Source of the DNA: Streptomyces lasiicapitis | GTDB lineage: Bacteria > Actinomycetota > Actinomycetes > Streptomycetales > Streptomycetaceae | DNA length: 64,000 bases | Reading direction: 5' to 3' | Assembly: GCF_014646335.1 (NCBI RefSeq) | Contig: NZ_BMNG01000008.1 | Location: 264,833 to 328,832, forward strand | Shown: positions 1 to 7,523 of the stretch, piece after piece | Layout of the letters: each line of letters starts with the position of its first letter | Position numbering within the stretch: position 1 is the stretch's first letter | Program-made: the position numbers and the translations under genes | Notes under the pieces: model-generated | The model's database searches: none | What the model saw: the letters and a program-made list of their open reading frames with translations, nothing else | Told to the model about the DNA's origin: nothing

Positions 1-85
1 CGCGCCGGGGCCGCGGCTCGGCGCCCCAGAGCAGTTCGAGCGCGCGCCGGGCGTCCCCGCTGCCCCCTGTGTGCTGTGCGGTCAT
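1..85 (-). CDS. TetR-family regulator, N-terminus only (cut by window edge)
   Basis: An ATG at 85-83 is preceded on the minus strand by the ribosome site GGAGAAGG and opens a frame that runs off the left edge after about 28 residues. The visible protein starts MTAQHTGGSGDARRALELLW. This leader resembles the one that precedes the helix-turn-helix in TetR regulators paired with DrrAB exporters. The gene is divergent from the exporter at 185, which is the classical arrangement for a local repressor. The helix-turn-helix itself lies outside the window, so the family call is inference from the leader and the context. Confidence 0.5.
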   Translation of the reverse strand, partial: MTAQHTGGSGDARRALELLWGAEPRPRR

Positions 86-123
86 CCTTCTCCTCCGGTC
101 CGGCCTTCCGGTGATACGGGTGG

Positions 124-148
124 AAACACTGTACGTGCTAAGGTGTTT
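124..148. promoter_or_regulatory. Candidate operator between TetR gene and DrrA-like gene
   Basis: An inverted repeat AAACAC (124-129) and GTGTTT (143-148) lies in the AT-richer divergent promoter region between the partial TetR gene and the exporter. Its position fits a shared operator. No protein evidence is available. Confidence 0.35.
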
Positions 149-184
149 TAAAACTCAATACAACGTAAGCAGTTTGGAGGCGTA

Positions 185-1141
185 ATGATCACCGCCAGCG
201 GACTGAGCCGGACCTTCAAGGTCAAGGACGGCCTGGTGCACGCCGTCCGCAGCCTCGACCTCGACGTGGCGGAAGGGGAGTTCGTCGCCTTCCTCGGCCC
301 CAACGGCGCCGGGAAGAGCACCTCGTTACGGATGCTGACCACCCTCCTCCCGCCCACCTCGGGCCGGGCGAGCGTCGTCGGCCGCGACATCCGCACCGAC
401 GCCGTGGAGATCCGCAAGAACATCGGCTACATCGGCCAGGGGAACGGCTCCGGCAACGAGATCCGGGTCGTGGACGAACTCACCTCGCACGCCCGGTACT
501 ACGGCATGAGCCGCCGTGCGGCCCGCGCCCGCGCGCACGAACTGATCGGGGCCATGGGCCTCAAGGGGATGGAGAAGCGCGTCGCGGAGCGCCTGTCCGG
601 AGGGCAGCGCCGCCGCGTGGACATCGCGCTCGGCCTGATGCACTCGCCCCGGCTGCTGTTCCTGGACGAGCCGTCCTCCGGCCTCGACCCGCACAACCGC
701 GCCATGGTCTGGGAGCACATCCGCGGGCTCCACCGCGACGGCATGACGATGTTCCTCACCACGCACTATCTGGACGAGGCCGACCGGCTCGCGGACCGCG
801 TCATCGTCGTCGACCAGGGGCGCGTCATCGCCGACGACACCCCCGAGCGGCTGAAGGCCGACCAGGCGGGCGACCTCATCACCTTCACCACCGAGCACGA
901 CGCCGACGCCGTCCTCGTCGCGCACCACGCCGAGCGCGTCACGACCCGCGAGCGCGTCACCGTCGACGGCAGGCAGATCCGCGTCCGGGTCGCGCACGGC
1001 GACGAACTGCTCCCGGCCTTCCTGCGCCACCTCGACGCGCTGGAGATCAAGGTGCGTGGCGTCACCCTCGACCGGCCCACTCTCGACGACGTGTTCCTGT
1101 CCATCACCGGCCGCAGCCTTGAGGAGGCGGACGCACAGTGA
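185..1141 (+). CDS. DrrA-like ABC exporter ATP-binding subunit
   Basis: This is a 318-residue cytoplasmic ATPase that would power the permease encoded next to it. Visible motifs are Walker A GPNGAGKST (38-46), signature LSGGQ (137-141), Walker B LLFLDEP (157-163) and the switch histidine in TTHYLDEAD. The C-terminal segment with TLDDVFLSITG is typical of daunorubicin-resistance (DrrA) proteins. The start has the ribosome site TTGGAGG four bases upstream. The stop overlaps the GTG of the permease gene by 4 bases, so the two are translationally coupled. Leu48 is encoded by TTA (326-328), the rare bldA-dependent codon. The exported substrate is unknown. Confidence 0.9.
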   Translation: MITASGLSRTFKVKDGLVHAVRSLDLDVAEGEFVAFLGPNGAGKSTSLRMLTTLLPPTSGRASVVGRDIRTDAVEIRKNIGYIGQGNGSGNEIRVVDELTSHARYYGMSRRAARARAHELIGAMGLKGMEKRVAERLSGGQRRRVDIALGLMHSPRLLFLDEPSSGLDPHNRAMVWEHIRGLHRDGMTMFLTTHYLDEADRLADRVIVVDQGRVIADDTPERLKADQAGDLITFTTEHDADAVLVAHHAERVTTRERVTVDGRQIRVRVAHGDELLPAFLRHLDALEIKVRGVTLDRPTLDDVFLSITGRSLEEADAQ

Positions 1142-1893
1142 AGGTCCTCAACGACTCGCTCGCCACCTTCGAGCGCGAGATCCAGCCGGTGCTGCGCGAG
1201 CCCGTCGCGCTCGCCTTCGCCATGCTCCAACCGCTGCTGTTCCTCGTCCTGTTCGGCCCGCTCCTCGACACCATGCCGGGCATGGAGGGCTCGTCATGGG
1301 AGTGGTTCGTGCCCGGCGTCATCGTGATGCTGGCGCTCTTCGGCACCTCGCCCTCCGGTGCCAACCTGCTCTCCGAGATCCACACCGGCAGCTACGAACG
1401 CACCCTCGTCTCGCCGGCCGGCCGCAGCGCGCTGCTCATCGGGCGGACCGCCAAGGAAGCCGCCATCCTGCTCGGCCAGGCCGTCCTGATCACCGTGGGC
1501 GCGCTGCTGTTCATCGACGTCGACTTCGACCTCCTCGGCATCCTCGCCGGGCTCGTCCTGCTGATGCTGTTCGGGCTCGGCGTGGGCGCGCTGTCCAACG
1601 CCCTCGCGCTCGCGGTCAACCGCCGCGACTACCTCTTCATCGTGGTCCAGCAGACCCTGCTCTTCCCGCTGCTGCTGCTGTCCGGGATGCTGCTCCCGAT
1701 GGAGCGCGGCCCCGACTGGCTCAAGCTGCTCGCCGACATCAACCCGGTCTCGTACGTCGTGGACGCCGAACGAGCCCTGTTCGTCGGGGACTTCGCCAGC
1801 GCGTCCGTGGGCTGGGGCCTTCTCTCCGGCATCGGCATCGCCGCCGTCGGCCTCGCCCTCGGCATGCGCGGCATGCGGCGCGCCGGCGTCTGA
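1138..1893 (+). CDS. DrrB-like ABC-2 permease
   Basis: This is a 251-residue integral membrane protein of the ABC-2 type, with about six hydrophobic segments. It is the membrane half of the exporter whose ATPase overlaps it by 4 bases at a GTGA junction. The C-terminal half carries the LLLLSGMLLPME-type re-entrant region and the NPVSYVVDAERALF motif that are characteristic of DrrB/NodJ permeases. Length matches the family. Substrate is probably a lipophilic drug or lipid, but nothing in the sequence identifies it. Confidence 0.88.
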   Translation: MKVLNDSLATFEREIQPVLREPVALAFAMLQPLLFLVLFGPLLDTMPGMEGSSWEWFVPGVIVMLALFGTSPSGANLLSEIHTGSYERTLVSPAGRSALLIGRTAKEAAILLGQAVLITVGALLFIDVDFDLLGILAGLVLLMLFGLGVGALSNALALAVNRRDYLFIVVQQTLLFPLLLLSGMLLPMERGPDWLKLLADINPVSYVVDAERALFVGDFASASVGWGLLSGIGIAAVGLALGMRGMRRAGV

Positions 1894-2030
1894 CGACGGG
1901 ACACATCCATGGCTCAGGAACCTTTCAGCCCGCCTGGAGGGCAATTCTCCGTTCCCCCGGAAAATCGGTTGAGGGCCGCCGGATCAGTTCCTAGGGTGAG
2001 TGTCACTTCGGAGAGGAGGTGGTTCGGCAG

Positions 2031-2069
2031 ATGTACGTACACCGGACGGAAGAGGTGGCTGCGGGCTAG
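2031..2069 (+). other. Very short ORF (12 codons) with a strong ribosome site
   Basis: An ATG preceded by AGGAGGT encodes MYVHRTEEVAAG and stops at TAG. Upstream, TTGAGG and TAGGGT have roughly promoter-like spacing. It is followed by a large hairpin (2151-2221) and no downstream gene on this strand. It could be a leader peptide of a lost gene, a tiny protein, or chance. Confidence 0.2.
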
Positions 2070-2150
2070 CGGCCCGCCACCACACCGAGTGCGGTGCCGG
2101 ACCAGCACGCGAGAGCTGCGTGCAGCCGGCCGAAATTCAAGCAGTCACCC

Positions 2151-2221
2151 GACCCGCGAGCCGCCGGCACGTCCGGCCGGCTTCTCCCGCCCCACGGCGG
2201 GGGAACCACGGCTCGCGGGTC
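2151..2221. terminator. Long inverted repeat, possible bidirectional terminator
   Basis: The arms GACCCGCGAGCCG (2151-2163) and CGGCTCGCGGGTC (2209-2221) are perfectly complementary over 13 bases, with a 45-base loop that has further GC pairing. It sits between the converging ends of the two exporter operons. Confidence 0.45.
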
Positions 2222-2265
2222 GTTCCGTGTGCCCGGAGGCGCCCAGCAGCCAGTGCGCAGCGCCC

Positions 2266-3906
2266 TCAGCCCTTGCTCACCGCCGTCAGGATCTCCGGCA
2301 GCCGCGCCGCCACCCGCGGCGCCGCGAGCCGCAGTCCCGCGTAGGTGATGGCTGCCCCGTACGCCGTGCCCAGCGGCAGCAGCAGCCACGTCGAGGCGGA
2401 GTGGCCCGCCGAGTGCAGCCAGATGGTGAAGGCGATCACCGGCGCGCAGAGGACGGCGGCGGCGATCATGCCGCCGAGGATGGAGATCCAGGCGAGGCCC
2501 GCCTGGCCGGGGGCGACGTTCTTGTAGCCCTGCTGCGGGATGGAGTAGGGGAAGCGGGCCGACGACCAGGCGCCGGTGGCCAGCATCGCGCCGAGCAGCG
2601 CGAAGGACAGGCCGAGGGATTCGGCGAGGGTGCGCCAGTCGCCGAGCAGGGCCGTGGTCAGGACGGTGACCAAAGCCGCGTACGGAAGTGTGATGACGAG
2701 CAGGGCGAGCGCGCGGGCCCGCAGCTCTTCGTACGCGTCGCGCGTCGAGGAGATCGTCATCGCGACCATCCAGAACGACGACGTGTCCTGCCCGAACTGG
2801 TTGTACATCTGGATGCCGAGCATCCCCGCCGCGAAGCACGCGAAATAGACGGAGCCGGTGCCCTGCAGCGCGTTGAAGACGGGCACGATCAGGCCGATGG
2901 CCAGGGACGTCACCCAGGCCGCCTTGGTCTTCGGGTCGCGCCAGACGTAGCGGAGGGTGCGCTCCATGACGGGGCCGGTGCGGCCCGCGGGGAGGCGGGC
3001 GGCCAGGCCCGTGGTGCGGTTCTTGGTCCGTGACGGCTCCGCCGCCGCGAGCGTCGAGCCGTCCGGCGAGGTCATGAGACGGGTCAGGCTGCGCCGCCAG
3101 GCCCACACGAGCAGGAAGAGGGCCGCGACGGACAGGGCGAGTTGGGCGGCGGCCGTCACGTACCGCGCGTCACCGGTCGCGTGCACCGCCGACAGCGCCG
3201 ACGACGGCGGGATCCAGCCGAGCACATCGGCCGCCGGATCCAGCTCGCCGAGCCCCTCCTGCGACGAACCGATCCGCTGCGCCCCGAAGTTCACGAGCTG
3301 CGCCCCGACGGCGATGACGAGCCCGCTCAGTACGGCGAGGTCGCGCCCCTTGCGGCTGGTCAGCAGGCGGATGTTGGCGGTCGCGACGGCCCGCGCGAGC
3401 GCCACGCAGACCAGCAGCGTCAGCGGCACGGCGACGACCCCCACGGCGACCGCCGCCCCGCCCCGCGCCACCGCGATCACCGCGCCGAGCGCCAGACAGA
3501 GCGTGAACAGCGGCCCGATGCCCACGAGCGAGGACACCAGCAGGGCGCGTACGAGAGGACGCGGGCGCAGCGGCAGCATCACCAGACGCGTCGGGTCGAG
3601 GGTCTCGTCGCCGCTGGGGAAGAACAGCGGCATGACGGCCCAGCCGAGCGCGAGCACCGCGACGAGGAGGACCGACACGGTCGCCGCGTGCTCGTTGCCG
3701 CGCAGCAGGATCAGGCCGAGGAGCTGGAGCGCGGCGAACAGCAGCGCGACGACGGCGGACGCCACGTACGCGGCGCGGCGGCCCGACGACTGCCGCAGGC
3801 CGTTGCGGAGCAGGGACAGCTTCAGGCGTACGAAGACGGGGGTCAGGCCCGTGCTCGGGGCGGGGCCCTGGCGGGTGCCCGGAGTGGTGGTCGCCGGTGT
3901 CGTCAT
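2266..3906 (-). CDS. ABC-2 type exporter membrane subunit
   Basis: This is a 546-residue membrane protein with many hydrophobic segments spread along its whole length. The N-terminus is short and proline/threonine-rich, and the first membrane spans start around residue 45. It begins with ATG at 3906, which overlaps the stop of the upstream ATPase gene (ATGA), so it is translationally coupled to it. Large permeases of this kind with an NatA-like ATPase act as exporters of unknown substrates in Streptomyces. No substrate motif is visible. Confidence 0.85.
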   Translation of the reverse strand: MTTPATTTPGTRQGPAPSTGLTPVFVRLKLSLLRNGLRQSSGRRAAYVASAVVALLFAALQLLGLILLRGNEHAATVSVLLVAVLALGWAVMPLFFPSGDETLDPTRLVMLPLRPRPLVRALLVSSLVGIGPLFTLCLALGAVIAVARGGAAVAVGVVAVPLTLLVCVALARAVATANIRLLTSRKGRDLAVLSGLVIAVGAQLVNFGAQRIGSSQEGLGELDPAADVLGWIPPSSALSAVHATGDARYVTAAAQLALSVAALFLLVWAWRRSLTRLMTSPDGSTLAAAEPSRTKNRTTGLAARLPAGRTGPVMERTLRYVWRDPKTKAAWVTSLAIGLIVPVFNALQGTGSVYFACFAAGMLGIQMYNQFGQDTSSFWMVAMTISSTRDAYEELRARALALLVITLPYAALVTVLTTALLGDWRTLAESLGLSFALLGAMLATGAWSSARFPYSIPQQGYKNVAPGQAGLAWISILGGMIAAAVLCAPVIAFTIWLHSAGHSASTWLLLPLGTAYGAAITYAGLRLAAPRVAARLPEILTAVSKG

Positions 3907-4694
3907 CGGGCGCCGCCGCCCAGCCAGTCGAGGTCGGACCCGGTGTCACGGCCGTTCGCGCCGACGAGTTCGAGGAACGCCTCCTGGAGGGTGGCCGCCT
4001 CGCCGCGGACCTCGGCGAGCGGGCCCTGCGCGCGGATGCGGCCCGCCGCGATGACGGCGACCCAGTCGCACAGGGACTCCACCAGTTCCATCACGTGGCT
4101 GGAGAAGACGACGGTCGCCCCGGAGGCCGTGAAGCGCTCCAGGACGCCGCGGATGGTCTGCGCGGACACCGGGTCGACGCCCTCGAACGGCTCGTCGAGG
4201 AAGAGGATTTCCGGGTTGTGCAGGAGCGCCGCCGCGAGGCCGATCTTCTTGCGCATGCCCGTCGAGTAGTCCACCACCAGCTTGTGCTGGGCGCCCGCGA
4301 GGTCGAGCACGTCCAGGAGCTGGGTGGCGCGCTTGTCGACCTCCTCGCCGGGCAGGCCCCGCAGTCTGCCCGTGTACGCGAGGAGTTCGCGGCCGGAGAG
4401 CCGGTCGAACAGGCGCAGGCCCTCGGGGAGTACGCCGATGCGGGCCTTGACCTCGGCGGGGTCCCGCCAGACGTCGTGGCCGACGACCTCGACGGTGCCC
4501 TGGTCGGGGCGGAGCAGGCCGGTGACCATGGAGAGGGTGGTGGTCTTGCCCGCGCCGTTCGGGCCGACGAGGCCGATGAACTTCCCTGCCGGGAGGGTGA
4601 GGTCGATGCCCGCCACGGCGATTTGCTCGCCGAACGCCTTCCACAGGTTGTGCACACGTACCGCTGCCGCGGGGGTTGCCGTTCCCTCGGTCAC
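3903..4694 (-). CDS. ABC exporter ATP-binding subunit
   Basis: This is a 263-residue ATPase partner of the permease that follows. Walker A GPNGAGKTT is at 44-52 and Walker B ILFLDEPFEGVDP follows. The signature loop is the degenerate YSTGMRKK instead of LSGGQ, as is common in NatA/CcmA-like ABC-2 exporters. The switch region reads VVFSSHVMELVE. It is first in a two-gene operon with a 4-base overlap. The function of the exporter is not evident. Confidence 0.9.
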   Translation of the reverse strand: MTEGTATPAAAVRVHNLWKAFGEQIAVAGIDLTLPAGKFIGLVGPNGAGKTTTLSMVTGLLRPDQGTVEVVGHDVWRDPAEVKARIGVLPEGLRLFDRLSGRELLAYTGRLRGLPGEEVDKRATQLLDVLDLAGAQHKLVVDYSTGMRKKIGLAAALLHNPEILFLDEPFEGVDPVSAQTIRGVLERFTASGATVVFSSHVMELVESLCDWVAVIAAGRIRAQGPLAEVRGEAATLQEAFLELVGANGRDTGSDLDWLGGGAR

Positions 4695-4751
4695 CGTTGC
4701 CCCTTTGCCCTTGCCGACGTCCGTGTGCGCACGATACGTCGGCAGGGCCGC

Positions 4752-5438
4752 CTACTTCCTGCGCGCTTCCCTGCCGCAGGCGTAGGACAGGGGGGAGATG
4801 ACTTCCTCCGCGTCGGGGAGCCAGCGGTTGGCGGGGGTGGGGCGGTTGGCCCACTGGACCGCGCCGGAGGCGCCGAAACGGGTCGGGGGCGCGGCCACGT
4901 AGGCGCCCTCACCGAGGGTGACGAGGTCGAGGGCGGCGGGCGGCCAGCCCAACTTGCGGACCAGGTCCGGGACCTTGGCCGAGGCGCCGGGGAGCACGAA
5001 GAACTGCATGCGCCGGTCCGGCGTACACGTCACGGGCCCGAGTGTCAGCTCCATCCGCTCCATGCGGGCAAGGGCGAGGAAGCCGGCCGTCTCGGGCACG
5101 TCGATCGCGTCGAACGTACGCCCCGTCGGAAGCAGGATCGAGGCGTTCGGCTGCTTCGCCCACACCCGCCGGGCGACCGTCGCGCTGCCCGTGGCCTGCG
5201 TGGGCCAGTCGTCGCGCACGGGGTGGGCGCCGGGCGCCGGGCACGCGACCTCGCCGCACGAGCAGCGCCACGTGCCCTCGAAGGACTCGAGCCAGGCGCC
5301 GGGGAAGACATCCCAATGGCGCTCCTCCGCATACCGTACGGCCGTGTCCTGCAGGGCCTCTCCGCGCTGCTTCGGGATCTGCGCGGCTGACGTGACTCCG
5401 ATGGTCTCTTCCACGAAGGTCTCAACTGCCCGCGTCAT
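4752..5438 (-). CDS. Prim-Pol-like (bifunctional DNA primase/polymerase) domain protein
   Basis: This 228-residue protein resembles the small stand-alone Prim-Pol proteins of actinomycetes. It has the segment CSCGEVACPAPGAHPVRDDW, with its Cys and His cluster followed by the W-x-x-A-T region, and a later FDAIDVPETAG strand. This order matches the N-terminal half of the bifunctional primase/polymerase family. There is no helicase domain. It stands alone, convergent in function with nothing nearby, so its role (repair, plasmid-derived, or none) is open. The family call rests on remembered motif order and was not searched. Confidence 0.65.
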   Translation of the reverse strand: MTRAVETFVEETIGVTSAAQIPKQRGEALQDTAVRYAEERHWDVFPGAWLESFEGTWRCSCGEVACPAPGAHPVRDDWPTQATGSATVARRVWAKQPNASILLPTGRTFDAIDVPETAGFLALARMERMELTLGPVTCTPDRRMQFFVLPGASAKVPDLVRKLGWPPAALDLVTLGEGAYVAAPPTRFGASGAVQWANRPTPANRWLPDAEEVISPLSYACGREARRK

Positions 5439-5860
5439 GTGGGGTTACGGGCTGTCACGTGCGCGGGGGAGGAGCATCGATCCTGCTGCGGGGCGCATGG
5501 GTGCACGAGTGGGGGCGCGCATGCGCAAGGGGGGCCGGGTGCGGGTAGCCACGTCAGGGGCAGCCAGAGTTCACCTCGTTCACCCAGGTTCACCCGGCTC
5601 GCCGACTTGTGCTGCGCTCTGCTGTGTTCTATGTCGTTCTGCCGCGCAATGCAGTGTTCTGCCATATTCCGCTGTATTGAGCTGCGAAACATGAAGTTCC
5701 AGCAGCTAGTGGCGCATTTGTGGTGCTAGTGGTGCATCTTCCGGTTGTTCCCAGGGCATTGATCATCTGGGCGATGCGGGCAAACCGGCCCGGACCGTTC
5801 CTCATTCGACATCCACATCCGAAGTTCCAGATGGTCCACGGTGCACACAGGGGGTACGCC
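5439..5860. other. 422-base divergent intergenic region with short repeats
   Basis: This is the promoter region between the Prim-Pol-like gene (minus) and the NsdA-like gene (plus). I see no gene. It holds three GTTCACC heptamers at 5569, 5578 and 5588 and a 13-base repeat GCTAGTGGYGCAT at 5705 and 5725 (20-base period). The right half is unusually AT-rich for this genome. Confidence 0.5.
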
Positions 5861-7249
5861 ATGGCCGCCAGGCCTCTCGTCGCGCGGCAGCCCAACGAAC
5901 GGCTGCAGGCGCTCATTCAGGAAGCCGGCTGTTCCAACGCCGGCCTGGCCCGTCGCGTGAACATGTGCGGCGCGGAGCACGGTCTCGATCTTCGTTACGA
6001 CAAGACGTCGGTGGCTCGCTGGCTGCGCGGCCAGCAGCCGCGCGGGCGCGCGCCGGGCATCATCGCCGAGGCGCTCGGCCGCAAACTGGGGCGCACGGTC
6101 ACGATCGACGAGATCGGCATGGCGAACGGCAAGAACCTCGCCTCCGGCGTGGGGCTGCAGTTCTCGCCCACCGTTCTCGGCGCGATCGAGCAGGTCTGCG
6201 AGCTGTGGCGCAGCGACGTGGGGCGGCGGGACTTCCTGTCCGGCTCGTCCGTCGCCGCGTCCGCGCTCGTGGAGCCGAGCCGTGACTGGCTCATCTCCTC
6301 GCCGGACGCACAGGTCGGCCGCACGGCCGGGCCGCGCGTCGGGCTCTCGGACGTGGCCGCCGTCAAGGCGATGACGGAGGCCCTGACGCAACTGGACCAC
6401 CAGTACGGCAGCGGGCACGTGCGCCCCGTCGTCGTGCACTACCTCAACTCGGTCGTCTCCGGGCTGCTCGCGGGCTCCTACCGCGAGGCGGTGGGCCGCG
6501 AACTGTTCGCGGCCGTCGCGCGGTTGACGGAACTCGCCGGGTACATGGCCGTGGACACCGGCCAGCCCGGCCTCGCCCAGCGCTACTACATCCAGGCGCT
6601 GCGCCTGGCCCAGGCGGCGGGCGACCGGGGGTACGGAGGGTACGTACTCGCGGCGTCGATGAGTCACCTCGCCGCGCAGCTCGGCAACCCCCGCGAGATC
6701 GCCCAGCTCGCGCGGGCGGCGCAGGAGGGGGCGCGCGGGCGGGTCACACCGCGCGCGGAGTGCATGTTCTACGCCGCGGAGGCCCGGGGGCACGCGCTGC
6801 TCGGCGACGCCCGGTCCACGCAGGTGGTCGCGGGGCGCGCGGTCGAGGCGCTCGAACGGGCCACGGGCGAGGAGGACTCGGGCGACGACCCGGTGTGGAT
6901 CCGCCACTTCGACCACGCGTATCTCGCCGACGAACTCGCGCACTGCCACCGCGACTTGGGGCAGGCCGACGGGGCGGCCCGGCGCGCGGAGGAGGCCCTT
7001 GCCGGGCATCCGCCGACGCGGGCGCGGCGGCGCGCCATCGGTCTGGTGCTGCTCGCCACGGCCCAGGTCCAGCGCCGCGAGGTCGAACAGGCCTGCCACA
7101 CCGGCCTGAAGGCCGTCGAGCTCCTCGGCACCCTGCGGTCCAACCGCGGCGCGGAGTACCTCGACGACTTCCAGCAGCGGCTCGAACCCTTCCGGGAGGA
7201 GCCGGTGGTACGGGAGTTCGGGGCGCGGCTCGACCTCCAGGCGGCGTGA
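5861..7249 (+). CDS. NsdA-like helix-turn-helix/TPR regulator
   Basis: The N-terminal 70 residues carry an atypical helix-turn-helix with the segment KTSVARWLRGQQPRG, shared with the NsdA family of negative regulators of antibiotic production and sporulation in Streptomyces. A central segment RRDFLSGSSVAASALV is followed by alpha-helical TPR-like repeats to the end (for example LAQRYYIQALRLAQAAGD). The ATG at 5861 is chosen because GGGGG lies 6 bases upstream; the frame stays open further left, but without a good ribosome site. At 462 residues it is close to family length. It is probably a cytoplasmic transcriptional regulator of development. Whether it is the orthologue or a paralogue of NsdA cannot be told here. 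Confidence 0.75.
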   Translation: MAARPLVARQPNERLQALIQEAGCSNAGLARRVNMCGAEHGLDLRYDKTSVARWLRGQQPRGRAPGIIAEALGRKLGRTVTIDEIGMANGKNLASGVGLQFSPTVLGAIEQVCELWRSDVGRRDFLSGSSVAASALVEPSRDWLISSPDAQVGRTAGPRVGLSDVAAVKAMTEALTQLDHQYGSGHVRPVVVHYLNSVVSGLLAGSYREAVGRELFAAVARLTELAGYMAVDTGQPGLAQRYYIQALRLAQAAGDRGYGGYVLAASMSHLAAQLGNPREIAQLARAAQEGARGRVTPRAECMFYAAEARGHALLGDARSTQVVAGRAVEALERATGEEDSGDDPVWIRHFDHAYLADELAHCHRDLGQADGAARRAEEALAGHPPTRARRRAIGLVLLATAQVQRREVEQACHTGLKAVELLGTLRSNRGAEYLDDFQQRLEPFREEPVVREFGARLDLQAA

Positions 7250-7523
7250 CGGTCGCCACGCGATCTTCCGCGCCGGAGCCGCTCCGGTGCCGCGGATGGC
7301 GTGAACGGAGGCTTGTCCGGGGGCGTGTGGCGTGAAAGGGGCGCAGGGAGCCCCGTGTCGGGCCGCACGCCCCTCAACAGCGTCTGGCGCAGGACTTCTG
7401 TTACTCGCGTGACGCGTGTAGCAGGGGTGGCGTCCGGCCTGCTCTGAGCTGCGTGGCAGAGGGCCTCGGGGACCCGGTAGCGTGAGCCGACGTTCCGAAG
7501 GTCCCCCATTCGTAGGAGTCCCG

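Larger units (their letters stand above)
1894..2265. other. 372-base gap between convergent exporter genes
   Basis: No convincing gene is seen. The stretch contains an AGGAGGT ribosome site (2014-2020) before an ATG at 2031 that opens only a 12-codon frame, and a long inverted repeat at 2151-2221. The two may form a small transcript unit or be chance. Confidence 0.4.

Noticed and set aside
1909..3033. A 374-codon plus-strand frame through the exporter gap and the permease gene
   Set aside because: Most of it is antisense to a well-supported membrane protein, and the product is Arg/Gly-rich with no membrane segments or motifs.
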